The notes: generated by a model not told the origin, from the sequence alone. Positions 1 to 5,131 are shown, counted from the stretch's first letter. The stretch: 5,131 nt of DNA from Nitrospirota bacterium (GCA_030667205.1 DAOUWH010000135.1:1-5131), one strand, 5' to 3'. Program-made: numbers and translations.

Positions 1-589
1 CGGCGGCCATTTTGAACGTTTCAATCGCGTCATCTTTTATGCCTTCGATGTCCTTTAAAACTTTTCCGATGGTGTCTCTTTTCGGCATGCTTGTGAAGCC
101 CGCCACTACCATCGCCACCGGGTGTAAGGCCCTTCCGCCGCCGAAGGCGGAGGTGATGTTGTTTATCGCCTCTTTCATCTTTAAGAGCCTTTCAATCGCG
201 GCCCGGTGTTCAGGCAGCATGTCCGCAATAGAGTGCAGCCTGTGGTAGTCGGGCAGGGCTAGCATATAGATGTGCACCAGGTGGCTTGCCGCTATCTGGC
301 TTAGGGACATTATCTTTCTGAGTCTTACCGCCTGCTCTGACGGCTCGATGCCGAGGGCATTTTCCATTGCCCTTATGGCCGTTGTCATGTGCGAGACCGG
401 GCATATGCCGCATATACGGGCCACGATGTCGGGGACTTCCTCAAGCCGCCTTCCCACGAGGAACCCTTCAAAGAAGCGCGGCGGCTCCCAGATGTTCAGT
501 TTCAGGTCGGTGAGCTTTAGGTCCTTCAGCTCGAACTCCACCGCGCCTTCGCCCTCCACGCGGGCTATGTATCCGATCTTAAGCCTCAT
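1..589 (-). CDS. hydA: [NiFe] hydrogenase large (alpha) subunit, N-terminal 196 residues, cut by window edge
   Basis: Catalytic subunit of a cytoplasmic group 3b-type [NiFe] hydrogenase; it carries the Ni-Fe(CN)2CO site where H2 is split or formed. The frame stays open from the ATG to the window edge, giving 196 codons of a subunit that is usually a little over 400 residues. Visible marks are the N-terminal RVEGEG at about residues 10-15 and the first nickel-ligand motif RICGICPVSH at 58-67, with C60 and C63 the expected ligands. A GGGRALHP segment near residue 160 matches the family's GGRxxHP block. The second CxxC at the C-terminus lies outside the window. The ATG overlaps the end of the small-subunit gene by 11 bp (ATGAGGCTTAA) and has only a weak Shine-Dalgarno, so translational coupling is likely. 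The symbol follows the Pyrococcus hydBGDA naming; bacterial annotations often use hyhL. The family call is firm, the subgroup rests on the neighbouring subunits. Confidence 0.95.
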   Translation of the reverse strand, partial: MRLKIGYIARVEGEGAVEFELKDLKLTDLKLNIWEPPRFFEGFLVGRRLEEVPDIVARICGICPVSHMTTAIRAMENALGIEPSEQAVRLRKIMSLSQIAASHLVHIYMLALPDYHRLHSIADMLPEHRAAIERLLKMKEAINNITSAFGGGRALHPVAMVVAGFTSMPKRDTIGKVLKDIEGIKDDAIETFKMAA

Positions 590-1361
590 AGTGTTCGGCC
601 ACTTTACGGTACTGTATGGTGTCCGCCCCGAATTGTGTGAACTTCCTTACGATGTCGTCGGGACTAATGCCCATGGCCTCGAACTTCTTTGCCAGCGCAA
701 GGGCGTTTGCCTGGCGCATCGGCCCCCAGCAGGAGTAGCACGCCCTCTGGCTTGCGGGGCAGAGGGCGCCGCATCCGGCGTTCGTCACGGGGCCCATGCA
801 CGGCTCGTTATGGGCGACGAGCACGCAGATGTGGCCCTCAAGCTTGCACTCGATGCAGACGCTGTATTCAAGGAAGACGGGTCTTCGTCCCATAAGCACG
901 GAGGTGAGGGCCTCATGGAGGTCTCTTTCGCCCGGGGGGCAGCCTTTTATGTAGCCGTCCACGCTGACGTATGTCTCTATGGCGCGGGGCCTGATGGAGT
1001 GGATGCTTGAAAGGTCGGTGTAAACCCTTTTTTCCACCTCGTGCTCGGTGCTTGCGGATTTAATGGCCGGGATGCCGCCGTTTACCGCGCACGAGCCGAT
1101 GGCAAAGAGCAAGCGGCTTCGCTGCCGTATCTTTTTAAGCTCGTCGGCCTGCCACGCCTCGGTGATAGTGCCCTCGATTAGTGCTACATCGAACGGCCCC
1201 TCGGGCGTGCCGGTGCTTGTGACCATCCGGCAATATGTAATGTCGAAGCTCTCAAGCGTCTCGACCACGGCCTTCTGGAAAAAGATCGTCTGGAACTCGC
1301 AGCCCGCACAGCATGAGTACTTGAAAAAACCGAGCCTGGGTTTGCCGGTTGTCCTTTTCAT
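579..1361 (-). CDS. hydD: [NiFe] hydrogenase small (delta) subunit
   Basis: Electron-transfer subunit pairing with the large subunit; 260 residues, normal for the short group 3 small subunits. There is no Tat signal peptide, so it acts in the cytoplasm. Proximal [4Fe-4S] ligands are expected among C17/C18, C21 (SCCAGCE), C91 (GSCAVNGGIPA) and C141 (GCPP). A ferredoxin-like C-terminal part supplies eight more cysteines: C169, C172, C179, C188 and then C197, C201, C208, C211, with CMGP and CWGP flanks typical of group 3 enzymes. That gives ligands for three [4Fe-4S] clusters. The ATG at 1361 overlaps the gamma stop in an ATGA junction; the frame runs further upstream, but that stretch lies inside the well-conserved C-terminus of gamma, and the protein from this ATG begins directly with the expected fold. 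All expected cysteines are present. Bacterial annotations may call it hyhS. Confidence 0.95.
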   Translation of the reverse strand: MKRTTGKPRLGFFKYSCCAGCEFQTIFFQKAVVETLESFDITYCRMVTSTGTPEGPFDVALIEGTITEAWQADELKKIRQRSRLLFAIGSCAVNGGIPAIKSASTEHEVEKRVYTDLSSIHSIRPRAIETYVSVDGYIKGCPPGERDLHEALTSVLMGRRPVFLEYSVCIECKLEGHICVLVAHNEPCMGPVTNAGCGALCPASQRACYSCWGPMRQANALALAKKFEAMGISPDDIVRKFTQFGADTIQYRKVAEHYEA

Positions 1362-2179
1362 AGCAGTCCGTCCGGGAACCGGCTGATTTCTCTGTAGAGG
1401 AATACCGGGCCGTCCTTGCACACGAACGCGCTTCCGTGCTGGCAATGGCCGCACTGTCCAATGCCGCATTTCATCCTGCGCTCAAGCGATACGTAAAGCC
1501 TTGCCGGCGAGATGCCCTCAAGCAGGAGCCTTCGCGCGACAAACCGCATCATTATCTCGGGGCCGCAGATGAAGGCCGTGGCCTCGGCGGGTTTTATCTT
1601 GGTCTCATCGAGCAGCTCTGTGACAAGCCCCGTGGCGTGTGCCCACTCGGTACCTTTTGGAACTTCATCAACGGTAAGAAGTATCTGGATGCTCTCCTGC
1701 CAGTGTGAGAACTCGTCCCCGCAAATAATGTTAAGGGGGTCTCGCGCGCCGTAAGCGAGGGTGACGCCGCCGAATGATTTTCTCTCCTTTAAGACCGCAT
1801 GCACTACCGGCCTCAGCGGGGCAAGGCCGAGGCCACCGCCCACCAGCAGGAGGTCGCCGCCCCTGGCGGCCTCGATGGGCCAGGGCCTTCCGTAGGGGCC
1901 TCGTATGAAAATTTCGTCTCCCCTCTTAAATTTCTCAAGGTATTGCGTGACCCTTCCCACGGAGCGTATCGTGTGCTGGAAGCTGCCTCCGTCTTCTACA
2001 AGCGAGCTAAGAGATATCGGGGCCTCGCCCACGCCCGGCGCGCCCACCATGTTGAACTGTCCCGGCTGAAAGTTTTTAAACTTCTCGGCATCCGCCCCTA
2101 TGGTGTAGGTCCTCACGTCGGGCGTCTCGTCTTTTATGTCCAGTATTGCGGCCTTTACGGGAGTGAGCAGATTGTTCAC
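1358..2179 (-). CDS. hydG: Hydrogenase gamma subunit, FAD/NAD(P)H-binding with C-terminal [2Fe-2S] motif
   Basis: Diaphorase subunit that exchanges electrons between NAD(P)H and the Fe-S chain of the hydrogenase; 273 residues. It belongs to the ferredoxin-NADP reductase-like family that also includes AsrB and PyrK. An FAD-binding beta-barrel covers about residues 5-100, with PGQF at 39-42 and APISLSS at 53-59 in place of the plant-type RxYS motif. The NAD(P) domain has GGGLGLAPLRP at 114-124 and YGARDP at 143-148, then FICGPEIMM at 203-211. The C-terminus carries C238, C243, C246 and C254 in a PyrK-like CxxxxCxxC...C arrangement for a [2Fe-2S] cluster. I chose the GTG at 2179 because a strong AAAGGAG lies 9 nt upstream and it overlaps the beta stop as GTGA; the open frame upstream of it only shadows the beta gene. 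The symbol is the Pyrococcus sulfhydrogenase one, not the [FeFe]-hydrogenase maturase HydG. Confidence 0.93.
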   Translation of the reverse strand: MNNLLTPVKAAILDIKDETPDVRTYTIGADAEKFKNFQPGQFNMVGAPGVGEAPISLSSLVEDGGSFQHTIRSVGRVTQYLEKFKRGDEIFIRGPYGRPWPIEAARGGDLLLVGGGLGLAPLRPVVHAVLKERKSFGGVTLAYGARDPLNIICGDEFSHWQESIQILLTVDEVPKGTEWAHATGLVTELLDETKIKPAEATAFICGPEIMMRFVARRLLLEGISPARLYVSLERRMKCGIGQCGHCQHGSAFVCKDGPVFLYREISRFPDGLL

Positions 2180-3213
2180 TTTAAGGGGCTCCTTTGTATC
2201 TCCTTTGCCATCTCCGTAAGGTCGATGGCAGTGGGGCACCAGCGGATGCAGCGTCCGCAGCCCACCGTGCCGGTGGCGCCGAACTGAGGGGTGTAATCGA
2301 GCTTGTGTGTGACGAACTGCCTGAGCCTTGCCGCGCGGGTGCGCCTGAAATTGCCGCCGTGCACCCCGGCGAAGTGAAGGTCCTGGCACGTGTCCCAGCG
2401 CCTCAGGCGCCTTGTTGTTTTCAGGCTCATCTCCGTTTCGTCCACCACGTCGTGGCAGAAACAGGTAGGACAGACCATCACGCAATTGCCGCACGAAAGG
2501 CAGCGCTCATCCGAGGTCCTCGCCCATACGGGGTGCCCGATGTTTTCAAGGAAGCATGCATCAAGCCCCTTTACATCTATCTGCTTTTGGATGTCTTTAA
2601 GGAGCTGTTTTTCCTCTTCGTCCTTCAAGAGAAGCTCATCGACCCTTGCGGGCCTTACACCTTGTGTAAGGGCGGCCCCGCGTTCTGTTTTTGGCTCGGC
2701 GAGGTAGAACTCCCCCACGTCCGTAAGCAGCATGTCGTAGCCCGCCTCGACCTTTAGATGCGGCCCCGTGCCCACCGATGAGCAGAAGCAGTGCTCCGAG
2801 ACTTCGGTGCAGTTAAGGGCGACAAGTATTGTGTTATCCCTGCGGGCCATATAGTAGGGGTCTTCGTGGAACACTTTATCTAGATAGAGTATCGCGTGCA
2901 TGTCGCAGGGGTGCACCCCAAGAGCCAGAATTTTTTCCTCCAAAGGCGGGATCTCTTTGACCGAAATATTTTTGCCCCGTTCGAATATGAGCAGTTCTTC
3001 CTGTGGCCGATAAAAAAACGTCTTCGAAGGCGGTTCCATCGTGCTCGGGTAGTTCATCTGAAGCTCCTCTGCGGAGCTTATTTCGTGGAAAAAAATCTGG
3101 CCGCCTTCGGATACCGGCCCCACGACCCTGAGCTCCCCCATCAGGGAGTCGACGAGAAGGCGGAAGGACTCTTTGGTTATCCTATATTTTTGGAAAGCGT
3201 GTTCCCCAGTCAT
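2176..3213 (-). CDS. hydB: Hydrogenase beta subunit, iron-sulfur electron-transfer protein (one cluster motif lacks a cysteine)
   Basis: Links the flavin subunit to the small subunit by [4Fe-4S] clusters; 345 residues, related to AsrA of anaerobic sulfite reductase. The N-terminal domain has the family's GVHPCD at 99-104 and NCTEVSEHCFC at 134-144 followed by GTGP at 148-151. The ferredoxin part has a complete first motif, C238xxC241xxC244xxxC248P, continuing into the family's CPTCFC. The second motif, near 316-327, reads TxxCxxCxxxCP: C319, C322 and C326 are present, but the expected first ligand is T316 (codon ACG). Other cysteines, such as C251, C253 and C276, could compensate; that is inference. 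The ATG at 3213 has GGAAG 4 nt upstream and gives a family-like N-terminus. It overlaps the GAF gene by 32 bp; in-frame ATGs further upstream would lie deep within that gene and are disfavoured. Bacterial annotations may call it hyhB. Confidence 0.92.
   Translation of the reverse strand: MTGEHAFQKYRITKESFRLLVDSLMGELRVVGPVSEGGQIFFHEISSAEELQMNYPSTMEPPSKTFFYRPQEELLIFERGKNISVKEIPPLEEKILALGVHPCDMHAILYLDKVFHEDPYYMARRDNTILVALNCTEVSEHCFCSSVGTGPHLKVEAGYDMLLTDVGEFYLAEPKTERGAALTQGVRPARVDELLLKDEEEKQLLKDIQKQIDVKGLDACFLENIGHPVWARTSDERCLSCGNCVMVCPTCFCHDVVDETEMSLKTTRRLRRWDTCQDLHFAGVHGGNFRRTRAARLRQFVTHKLDYTPQFGATGTVGCGRCIRWCPTAIDLTEMAKEIQRSPLK
2189..2195 (-). promoter_or_regulatory. Shine-Dalgarno that fixes the GTG start of the gamma subunit
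   Basis: Read on the minus strand, AAAGGAG lies 9 nt before the GTG at 2179, inside the last codons of the beta gene. It is the best ribosome binding site in the hydrogenase operon and decides the start over the much longer open frame that reaches back through beta. Confidence 0.8.
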
Positions 3214-4246
3214 ACCACTTCCAGACGTCCCTTGCGAGGTCTTCGTAGTCGCGCTTGATGTGTTCGAAGAGGCGGGCGTTTTCAATGGCAATGGCGCCCT
3301 GGCTTGCCAGGGCCGAGAGGAACTCCATCTCAGCATCGCCGAAGGAGTAGGGGATGGAGGTGTATACCCTGAGGACCCCGATGACCGTGCCCTTTAACGT
3401 AAGCGGCACCGAGAGCAGGGCCCCTATGCCCTCCTTTAAAATCTCCTCCGGGTACTGGAGCCGCCCGTCTGTTGAGATGTCCTTAACCTCCACCACCTCT
3501 CCGGCCATGCACTGGCGGTCTATGGGGCTTTTTTCGACCTCCACCGGGCCTTTCTCAAGATACGCCTTGCTGAGGCCGTATGCGGCCTTAACCTCGAGGG
3601 CCTTGCGCTCCTCGTCCAGAAGCCTTATGGATGCGGCCCTGAACCCCAGGGCTTGCGCCGCGCTTGTGACAATCTTGTTTAAAACCTCATCGAGCGAGAG
3701 GGTGGAGCTTATCGAGCGGGCTATCTCCACAAGGGCGTTCATCCTCTGCCAGAGCCTCGCGCGGTCGGTTATCACGCCGCCGAAGGAGGCAAGGGTCTGG
3801 AGGCTCGTCACCTCCTCGGGGGTGAAGTCGTGGGGCGTGTCTGTGTAGACCCTGATAACGCCGATGGCCCGCTCCCTCACCGTAAGCGGCACGCTCAGGA
3901 CGCTTTTGATGCCTTCGCGCCGGGCTTCCTCGGGGTACAGCACGTGTGGCTCGGCGGTGATGTCTTTTGTAGAGATACTTTCGCCCTTTAAAATCCTCTG
4001 GTCAACGGGATGTCTGGAGAGCTCGGCAGGGCCTTTCTCAAGATACGCCTTGCTCAGGCCGTGGGCGGCATGTATCTCGAGGGTCATGTTCTTCTCGTCA
4101 AGGAGCCTTATGGTCACGGCCTTTACGCCCATGGCCGCGGCGATATTCTTCGCCAGCACCCCGAGAGAGTCCCCCAGGTCGTAGGCCTTTGAAAGCTCCT
4201 CGCAGAGCTCGCACATATAGGGCGGGCAGAACTTTCTTTCCTCCAT
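3182..4246 (-). CDS. Tandem-GAF protein with N-terminal Cys motif, first gene of the hydrogenase operon
   Basis: Probable cytoplasmic sensor-like protein of 354 residues with two GAF domains and no recognisable output domain (no kinase, cyclase, GGDEF or HTH region). GAF1 spans about residues 20-165 and GAF2 about 180-327. They are clear duplicates offset by 161 residues, sharing IRLLDE, GLSKAYLEKGP, YPEE, SVPLT and IGVxRVYT. A short N-terminal stretch has C7-x4-C12-x2-C15, which could bind metal or an Fe-S cluster or act as a thiol switch; that is inference. The C-terminus is aromatic-rich (W342, W344, Y345, W347) and may be an interaction tail. No signal peptide or membrane segment is seen. 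The gene leads the operon and overlaps hydB by 32 bp, so a role in regulating or sensing for the hydrogenase is plausible but unproven; the ligand cannot be told from sequence. The ATG at 4246 lacks a Shine-Dalgarno and may be near the mRNA 5' end. Confidence 0.9.
   Translation of the reverse strand: MEERKFCPPYMCELCEELSKAYDLGDSLGVLAKNIAAAMGVKAVTIRLLDEKNMTLEIHAAHGLSKAYLEKGPAELSRHPVDQRILKGESISTKDITAEPHVLYPEEARREGIKSVLSVPLTVRERAIGVIRVYTDTPHDFTPEEVTSLQTLASFGGVITDRARLWQRMNALVEIARSISSTLSLDEVLNKIVTSAAQALGFRAASIRLLDEERKALEVKAAYGLSKAYLEKGPVEVEKSPIDRQCMAGEVVEVKDISTDGRLQYPEEILKEGIGALLSVPLTLKGTVIGVLRVYTSIPYSFGDAEMEFLSALASQGAIAIENARLFEHIKRDYEDLARDVWKWYDWGTRFPKI
3546..3579 (-). repeat. 34-bp copy within GAF2, near-identical to the copy in GAF1
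   Basis: This encodes the GLSKAYLEKGP block of the second GAF domain. It matches positions 4029-4062 at 33 of 34 bases, the single difference being a synonymous Leu codon (CTC here, CTG in GAF1). The copies are 483 bp (161 codons) apart, the same offset as the two domains. Confidence 0.85.
4029..4062 (-). repeat. 34-bp copy within GAF1, partner of 3546-3579
   Basis: Same orientation and reading frame as the copy in GAF2, encoding the GLSKAYLEKGP block of the first GAF domain. Identity extends over synonymous positions, whereas much of the rest of the two domains has diverged. Confidence 0.85.
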
Positions 4247-4254
4247 AGAAAATT

Positions 4255-4281
4255 AGTATCAGACAATCGGGGGGTTGTCAA
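4255..4281 (-). promoter_or_regulatory. Candidate promoter of the GAF-hydrogenase operon
   Basis: On the minus strand a perfect TTGACA -35 box (4281-4276) is followed, after 15 bp, by GATACT (4260-4255; 4 of 6 to TATAAT). The short spacer and imperfect -10 suggest a weak or activator-dependent promoter. Transcription would begin around 4249-4246, at or next to the ATG at 4246, which agrees with the absence of a Shine-Dalgarno there. The pattern is seen in the sequence; its use is inferred. Confidence 0.45.
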
Positions 4282-4287
4282 GACAAT
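4261..4287. promoter_or_regulatory. Candidate operator: three GACAA half-sites
   Basis: AGACAAT occurs at 4261-4267 and again at 4281-4287, exactly 20 bp apart (about two helix turns), with the inverted copy TTGTC at 4275-4279 between them. TTGTC-AA-GACAA at 4275-4286 is a perfect 12-bp palindrome that contains most of the candidate TTGACA -35 box of the leftward promoter. The layout suits a dimeric regulator controlling the hydrogenase operon. No known binding motif is recognised. Confidence 0.4.
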
Positions 4288-4303
4288 AAGGAGATTATTT
4301 CTC

Positions 4304-4332
4304 TTTACTCGTGCTGAAAATAAGGCTATAAT
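4304..4332 (+). promoter_or_regulatory. Sigma70-like promoter of the zinc-ribbon gene
   Basis: TTTACT (4304-4309; 4 of 6 to TTGACA) is followed by a 17-bp spacer and a perfect TATAAT (4327-4332). Transcription would start near 4339, leaving a leader of about 34 nt before the ATG at 4373. It lies back to back with the candidate leftward promoter in a 126-bp intergenic region. Confidence 0.7.
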
Positions 4333-4372
4333 TCCCTATCGTTCAAAACAGACTTTTTGCCGGAGGTGTTCA

Positions 4373-4537
4373 ATGCCGCAGTATGATTATCAGTGCAAGA
4401 AGTGCAAAAAAAGCTTCACTGTGATAATGACCTTCAGCGAGCACGACAAAAAGAAGGTCAAGTGCCCCAAGTGCAAGTCCACCGGCGTAAGGCCGGTGTA
4501 CTCGGGTTTCGTGGCGATGACGTCGAAGAAGTCGTAG
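4373..4537 (+). CDS. Small FmdB-type zinc ribbon protein
   Basis: 54-residue protein beginning MPQYDYQC, with two CxxC knuckles: C8/C11 and C31/C34. This is the single zinc ribbon of the FmdB (CxxC_CxxC_SSSS) family, proteins of about 50-110 residues. FmdB itself was proposed as a regulator of amidase genes, but the family as a whole has no settled function, so binding to nucleic acid or protein is only a guess. The N-terminal MPxYxYxC start is the usual one for the family, and the short Lys/Ser tail is also usual. GGAGG at 4362-4366, 6 nt before the ATG, and the good promoter upstream fix the start. The DUF5661-like gene follows after 32 bp and may be co-transcribed. It is too short to appear in most ORF scans but is well supported. 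Confidence 0.9.
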   Translation: MPQYDYQCKKCKKSFTVIMTFSEHDKKKVKCPKCKSTGVRPVYSGFVAMTSKKS

Positions 4538-4540
4538 CCT

Positions 4541-4552
4541 TCGAAATTTCGA
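4541..4552. repeat. 12-bp perfect palindrome in the gap between two genes
   Basis: TCGAAATTTCGA is its own reverse complement and begins 4 nt after the zinc-ribbon stop codon, just before the Shine-Dalgarno of the next gene. A 12-bp palindrome is expected about once by chance in a window this size, so any regulatory meaning is doubtful. Confidence 0.3.
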
Positions 4553-4569
4553 GTTAAGGAGGAGACAGG

Positions 4570-5004
4570 ATGAAGATGCCTCAATACGTGACAAAGGACG
4601 AGGTAAGGAGGGTATGCAAGGAGCTGGGGATAAGGGACTGGACAAAGCTCAAGAAGCCCAGCGTTACCCCGAAGGAGGCGAGGGCCATCCTCAGGCAGGT
4701 AAAGAAGGGTGGGATGAAGATAGACCCCGAGCAGTTCCGCATCGGCCTTGAGGTGGAGCTCGAGCACGGCATCATGTTAAGGGACTACAACGTGACCAAC
4801 AACCACCCCATACTTACGGCGAAGATAGTTATGGCGCATTTCAAGGAGATGCTGGACTACTACATGCGCCTCGAGGTGGCGGAGCTTGAGGGCGACCTGC
4901 TAAAGGCGATGGTGGCCAAAAATATGAACAAGGCCCGGAATTACTCGAAGCGGCTCGCGAAGGCAAAGGAAGTGCTCGCAAAGCACGAGGCCAAAAAGGT
5001 GTAG
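4570..5004 (+). CDS. DUF5661-like protein of unknown function
   Basis: 144 residues, soluble, rich in Lys and Glu, no signal peptide or membrane segment. The N-terminal third (about 6-48) looks like a small basic helical domain. The central block, about 56-107, resembles DUF5661 from memory: GLEVELEHG at 59-67, then NVTNNHP at 74-80 and TAKIVMAHFKEMLDYYMRLE at 83-102. The spacing of E61, E63, E65, H66, H90 and E93 could form a metal site, but this is inference. The C-terminus (about 105-144) is a charged helix, possibly coiled coil. A strong AAGGAGGAG at 4556-4564 sets the ATG at 4570; the second Met, two codons on, is less well placed. It follows the zinc-ribbon gene by 32 bp and probably shares its promoter. 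Function is unknown; the family call needs a profile search. Confidence 0.85.
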   Translation: MKMPQYVTKDEVRRVCKELGIRDWTKLKKPSVTPKEARAILRQVKKGGMKIDPEQFRIGLEVELEHGIMLRDYNVTNNHPILTAKIVMAHFKEMLDYYMRLEVAELEGDLLKAMVAKNMNKARNYSKRLAKAKEVLAKHEAKKV

Positions 5005-5020
5005 GCGGAGATTTCGCCTA
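5002..5020. other. Stem-loop straddling the stop codon of the DUF5661-like gene
   Basis: TAGGCG (5002-5007) pairs perfectly with CGCCTA (5015-5020) around a 7-nt loop that allows up to two more pairs. The left arm contains the TAG stop. No T-run follows on the plus strand (it is followed by AAAATAT), so it is not a standard intrinsic terminator; it could stabilise mRNA or be a chance stem. Confidence 0.35.
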
Positions 5021-5051
5021 AAAATATCATGCTGGAACGAAAGGAAAAGTA

Positions 5052-5131
5052 ATGAAAAAGCTGGTTGTAGTGATGGCGATCATTATATGCTCGGCATGCG
5101 CTGGAGGTACCACCCAGACGGACATGCAGGA
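5052..5131 (+). CDS. Probable lipoprotein, N-terminal 26 residues, cut by window edge
   Basis: Reading frame opens with MKKLVVVMAIIICSACAGG and runs off the window. The start has two lysines, a hydrophobic stretch of about nine residues (4-12) and a cysteine at 16, as in a type II signal peptide, so export and lipid attachment at C16 is likely. The lipobox is imperfect: residues -3 to -1 are C13-S14-A15, with Cys rather than Leu at -3. The +2 residue is Ala, which in gammaproteobacteria would favour the outer membrane. An AAAGGA at 5040-5045, about 6 nt before the ATG at 5052, supports the start. It lies 47 bp after the DUF5661-like gene, so it may be in the same transcript. The mature function cannot be told from the few residues left. 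Confidence 0.65.
   Translation, partial: MKKLVVVMAIIICSACAGGTTQTDMQ

Noticed and set aside
270..1010. Plus-strand open frame of 246 codons opposite the hydrogenase large and small subunit genes
   Set aside because: It lies antisense to two well-supported genes and its translation matches no recognisable family; its length reflects the codon bias of the opposite strand.
2180..2494. Upstream extension of the gamma subunit frame to an ATG at 2494
   Set aside because: It overlaps the beta gene in another frame, has low-complexity shadow composition, and the GTG at 2179 has a far better ribosome binding site and GTGA junction.
3214..3336. Upstream extension of the beta subunit frame to an ATG at 3336
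   Set aside because: It would lie inside the conserved end of GAF2 and adds residues unlike the family; the ATG at 3213 has its own GGAAG.
4480..4498. Inverted repeat CACCGGC-GTAAG-GCCGGTG inside the zinc-ribbon gene
   Set aside because: A perfect 7-bp stem, but within coding sequence and with no T-run; short GC-rich stems of this kind are common by chance here.
4390..4767. Minus-strand open frames opposite the zinc-ribbon and DUF5661-like genes
   Set aside because: They oppose plus-strand genes that have a promoter, good ribosome binding sites and family motifs; the minus-strand products are not recognisable.
5025..5030. TATCAT as a -10 box for the lipoprotein gene
   Set aside because: The matching -35 position (5002-5007, TAGGCG) bears no likeness to TTGACA and there is no extended -10, so a separate promoter is not supported.

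Overview
The window looks like part of the chromosome of an anaerobic or facultatively anaerobic bacterium of moderately high G+C (judged by eye). Bacterial features are strong Shine-Dalgarno sequences, sigma70-like promoters and a probable lipoprotein. The gene types (a four-subunit soluble [NiFe] hydrogenase, a tandem-GAF protein, an FmdB-type zinc ribbon and a DUF5661-like protein) would fit Nitrospirota, the former Deltaproteobacteria or similar lineages. That placement is inference; no taxonomic marker is present.

Left part (1-4246, minus strand): five genes are packed head to tail with overlaps of 32, 4, 4 and 11 bp, so they are almost certainly one operon. In transcription order they are a tandem-GAF protein with an N-terminal cysteine motif, then the beta (Fe-S), gamma (FAD/NAD(P)H), delta (small) and alpha (large, cut by the window edge) subunits of a group 3b-type NAD(P)-linked [NiFe] hydrogenase, the HydBGDA or 'sulfhydrogenase' arrangement. 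The expected electron path runs from NAD(P)H to FAD and the [2Fe-2S] cluster of gamma, through the [4Fe-4S] clusters of beta and delta, to the Ni-Fe site in alpha, and it is reversible.

Middle (4247-4372): a 126-bp divergent intergenic region. It holds a good sigma70-like promoter for the rightward genes, a candidate leftward promoter that would give a nearly leaderless GAF mRNA, and three GACAA half-sites (two direct, one inverted) over the leftward promoter that look like an operator.

Right part (4373-5131, plus strand): a 54-residue FmdB-type zinc ribbon protein, a 144-residue DUF5661-like protein of unknown function, and the first 26 codons of a probable lipoprotein. These lie close together, 32 and 47 bp apart, each with a recognisable ribosome binding site.

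The points most worth a second look are the replacement of the first cysteine of the second [4Fe-4S] motif in the beta subunit by threonine, the translational linkage of an output-less GAF sensor-like protein to the hydrogenase, and the GACAA repeat cluster. I saw no CRISPR array, tRNA, rRNA, insertion sequence or phage signature.
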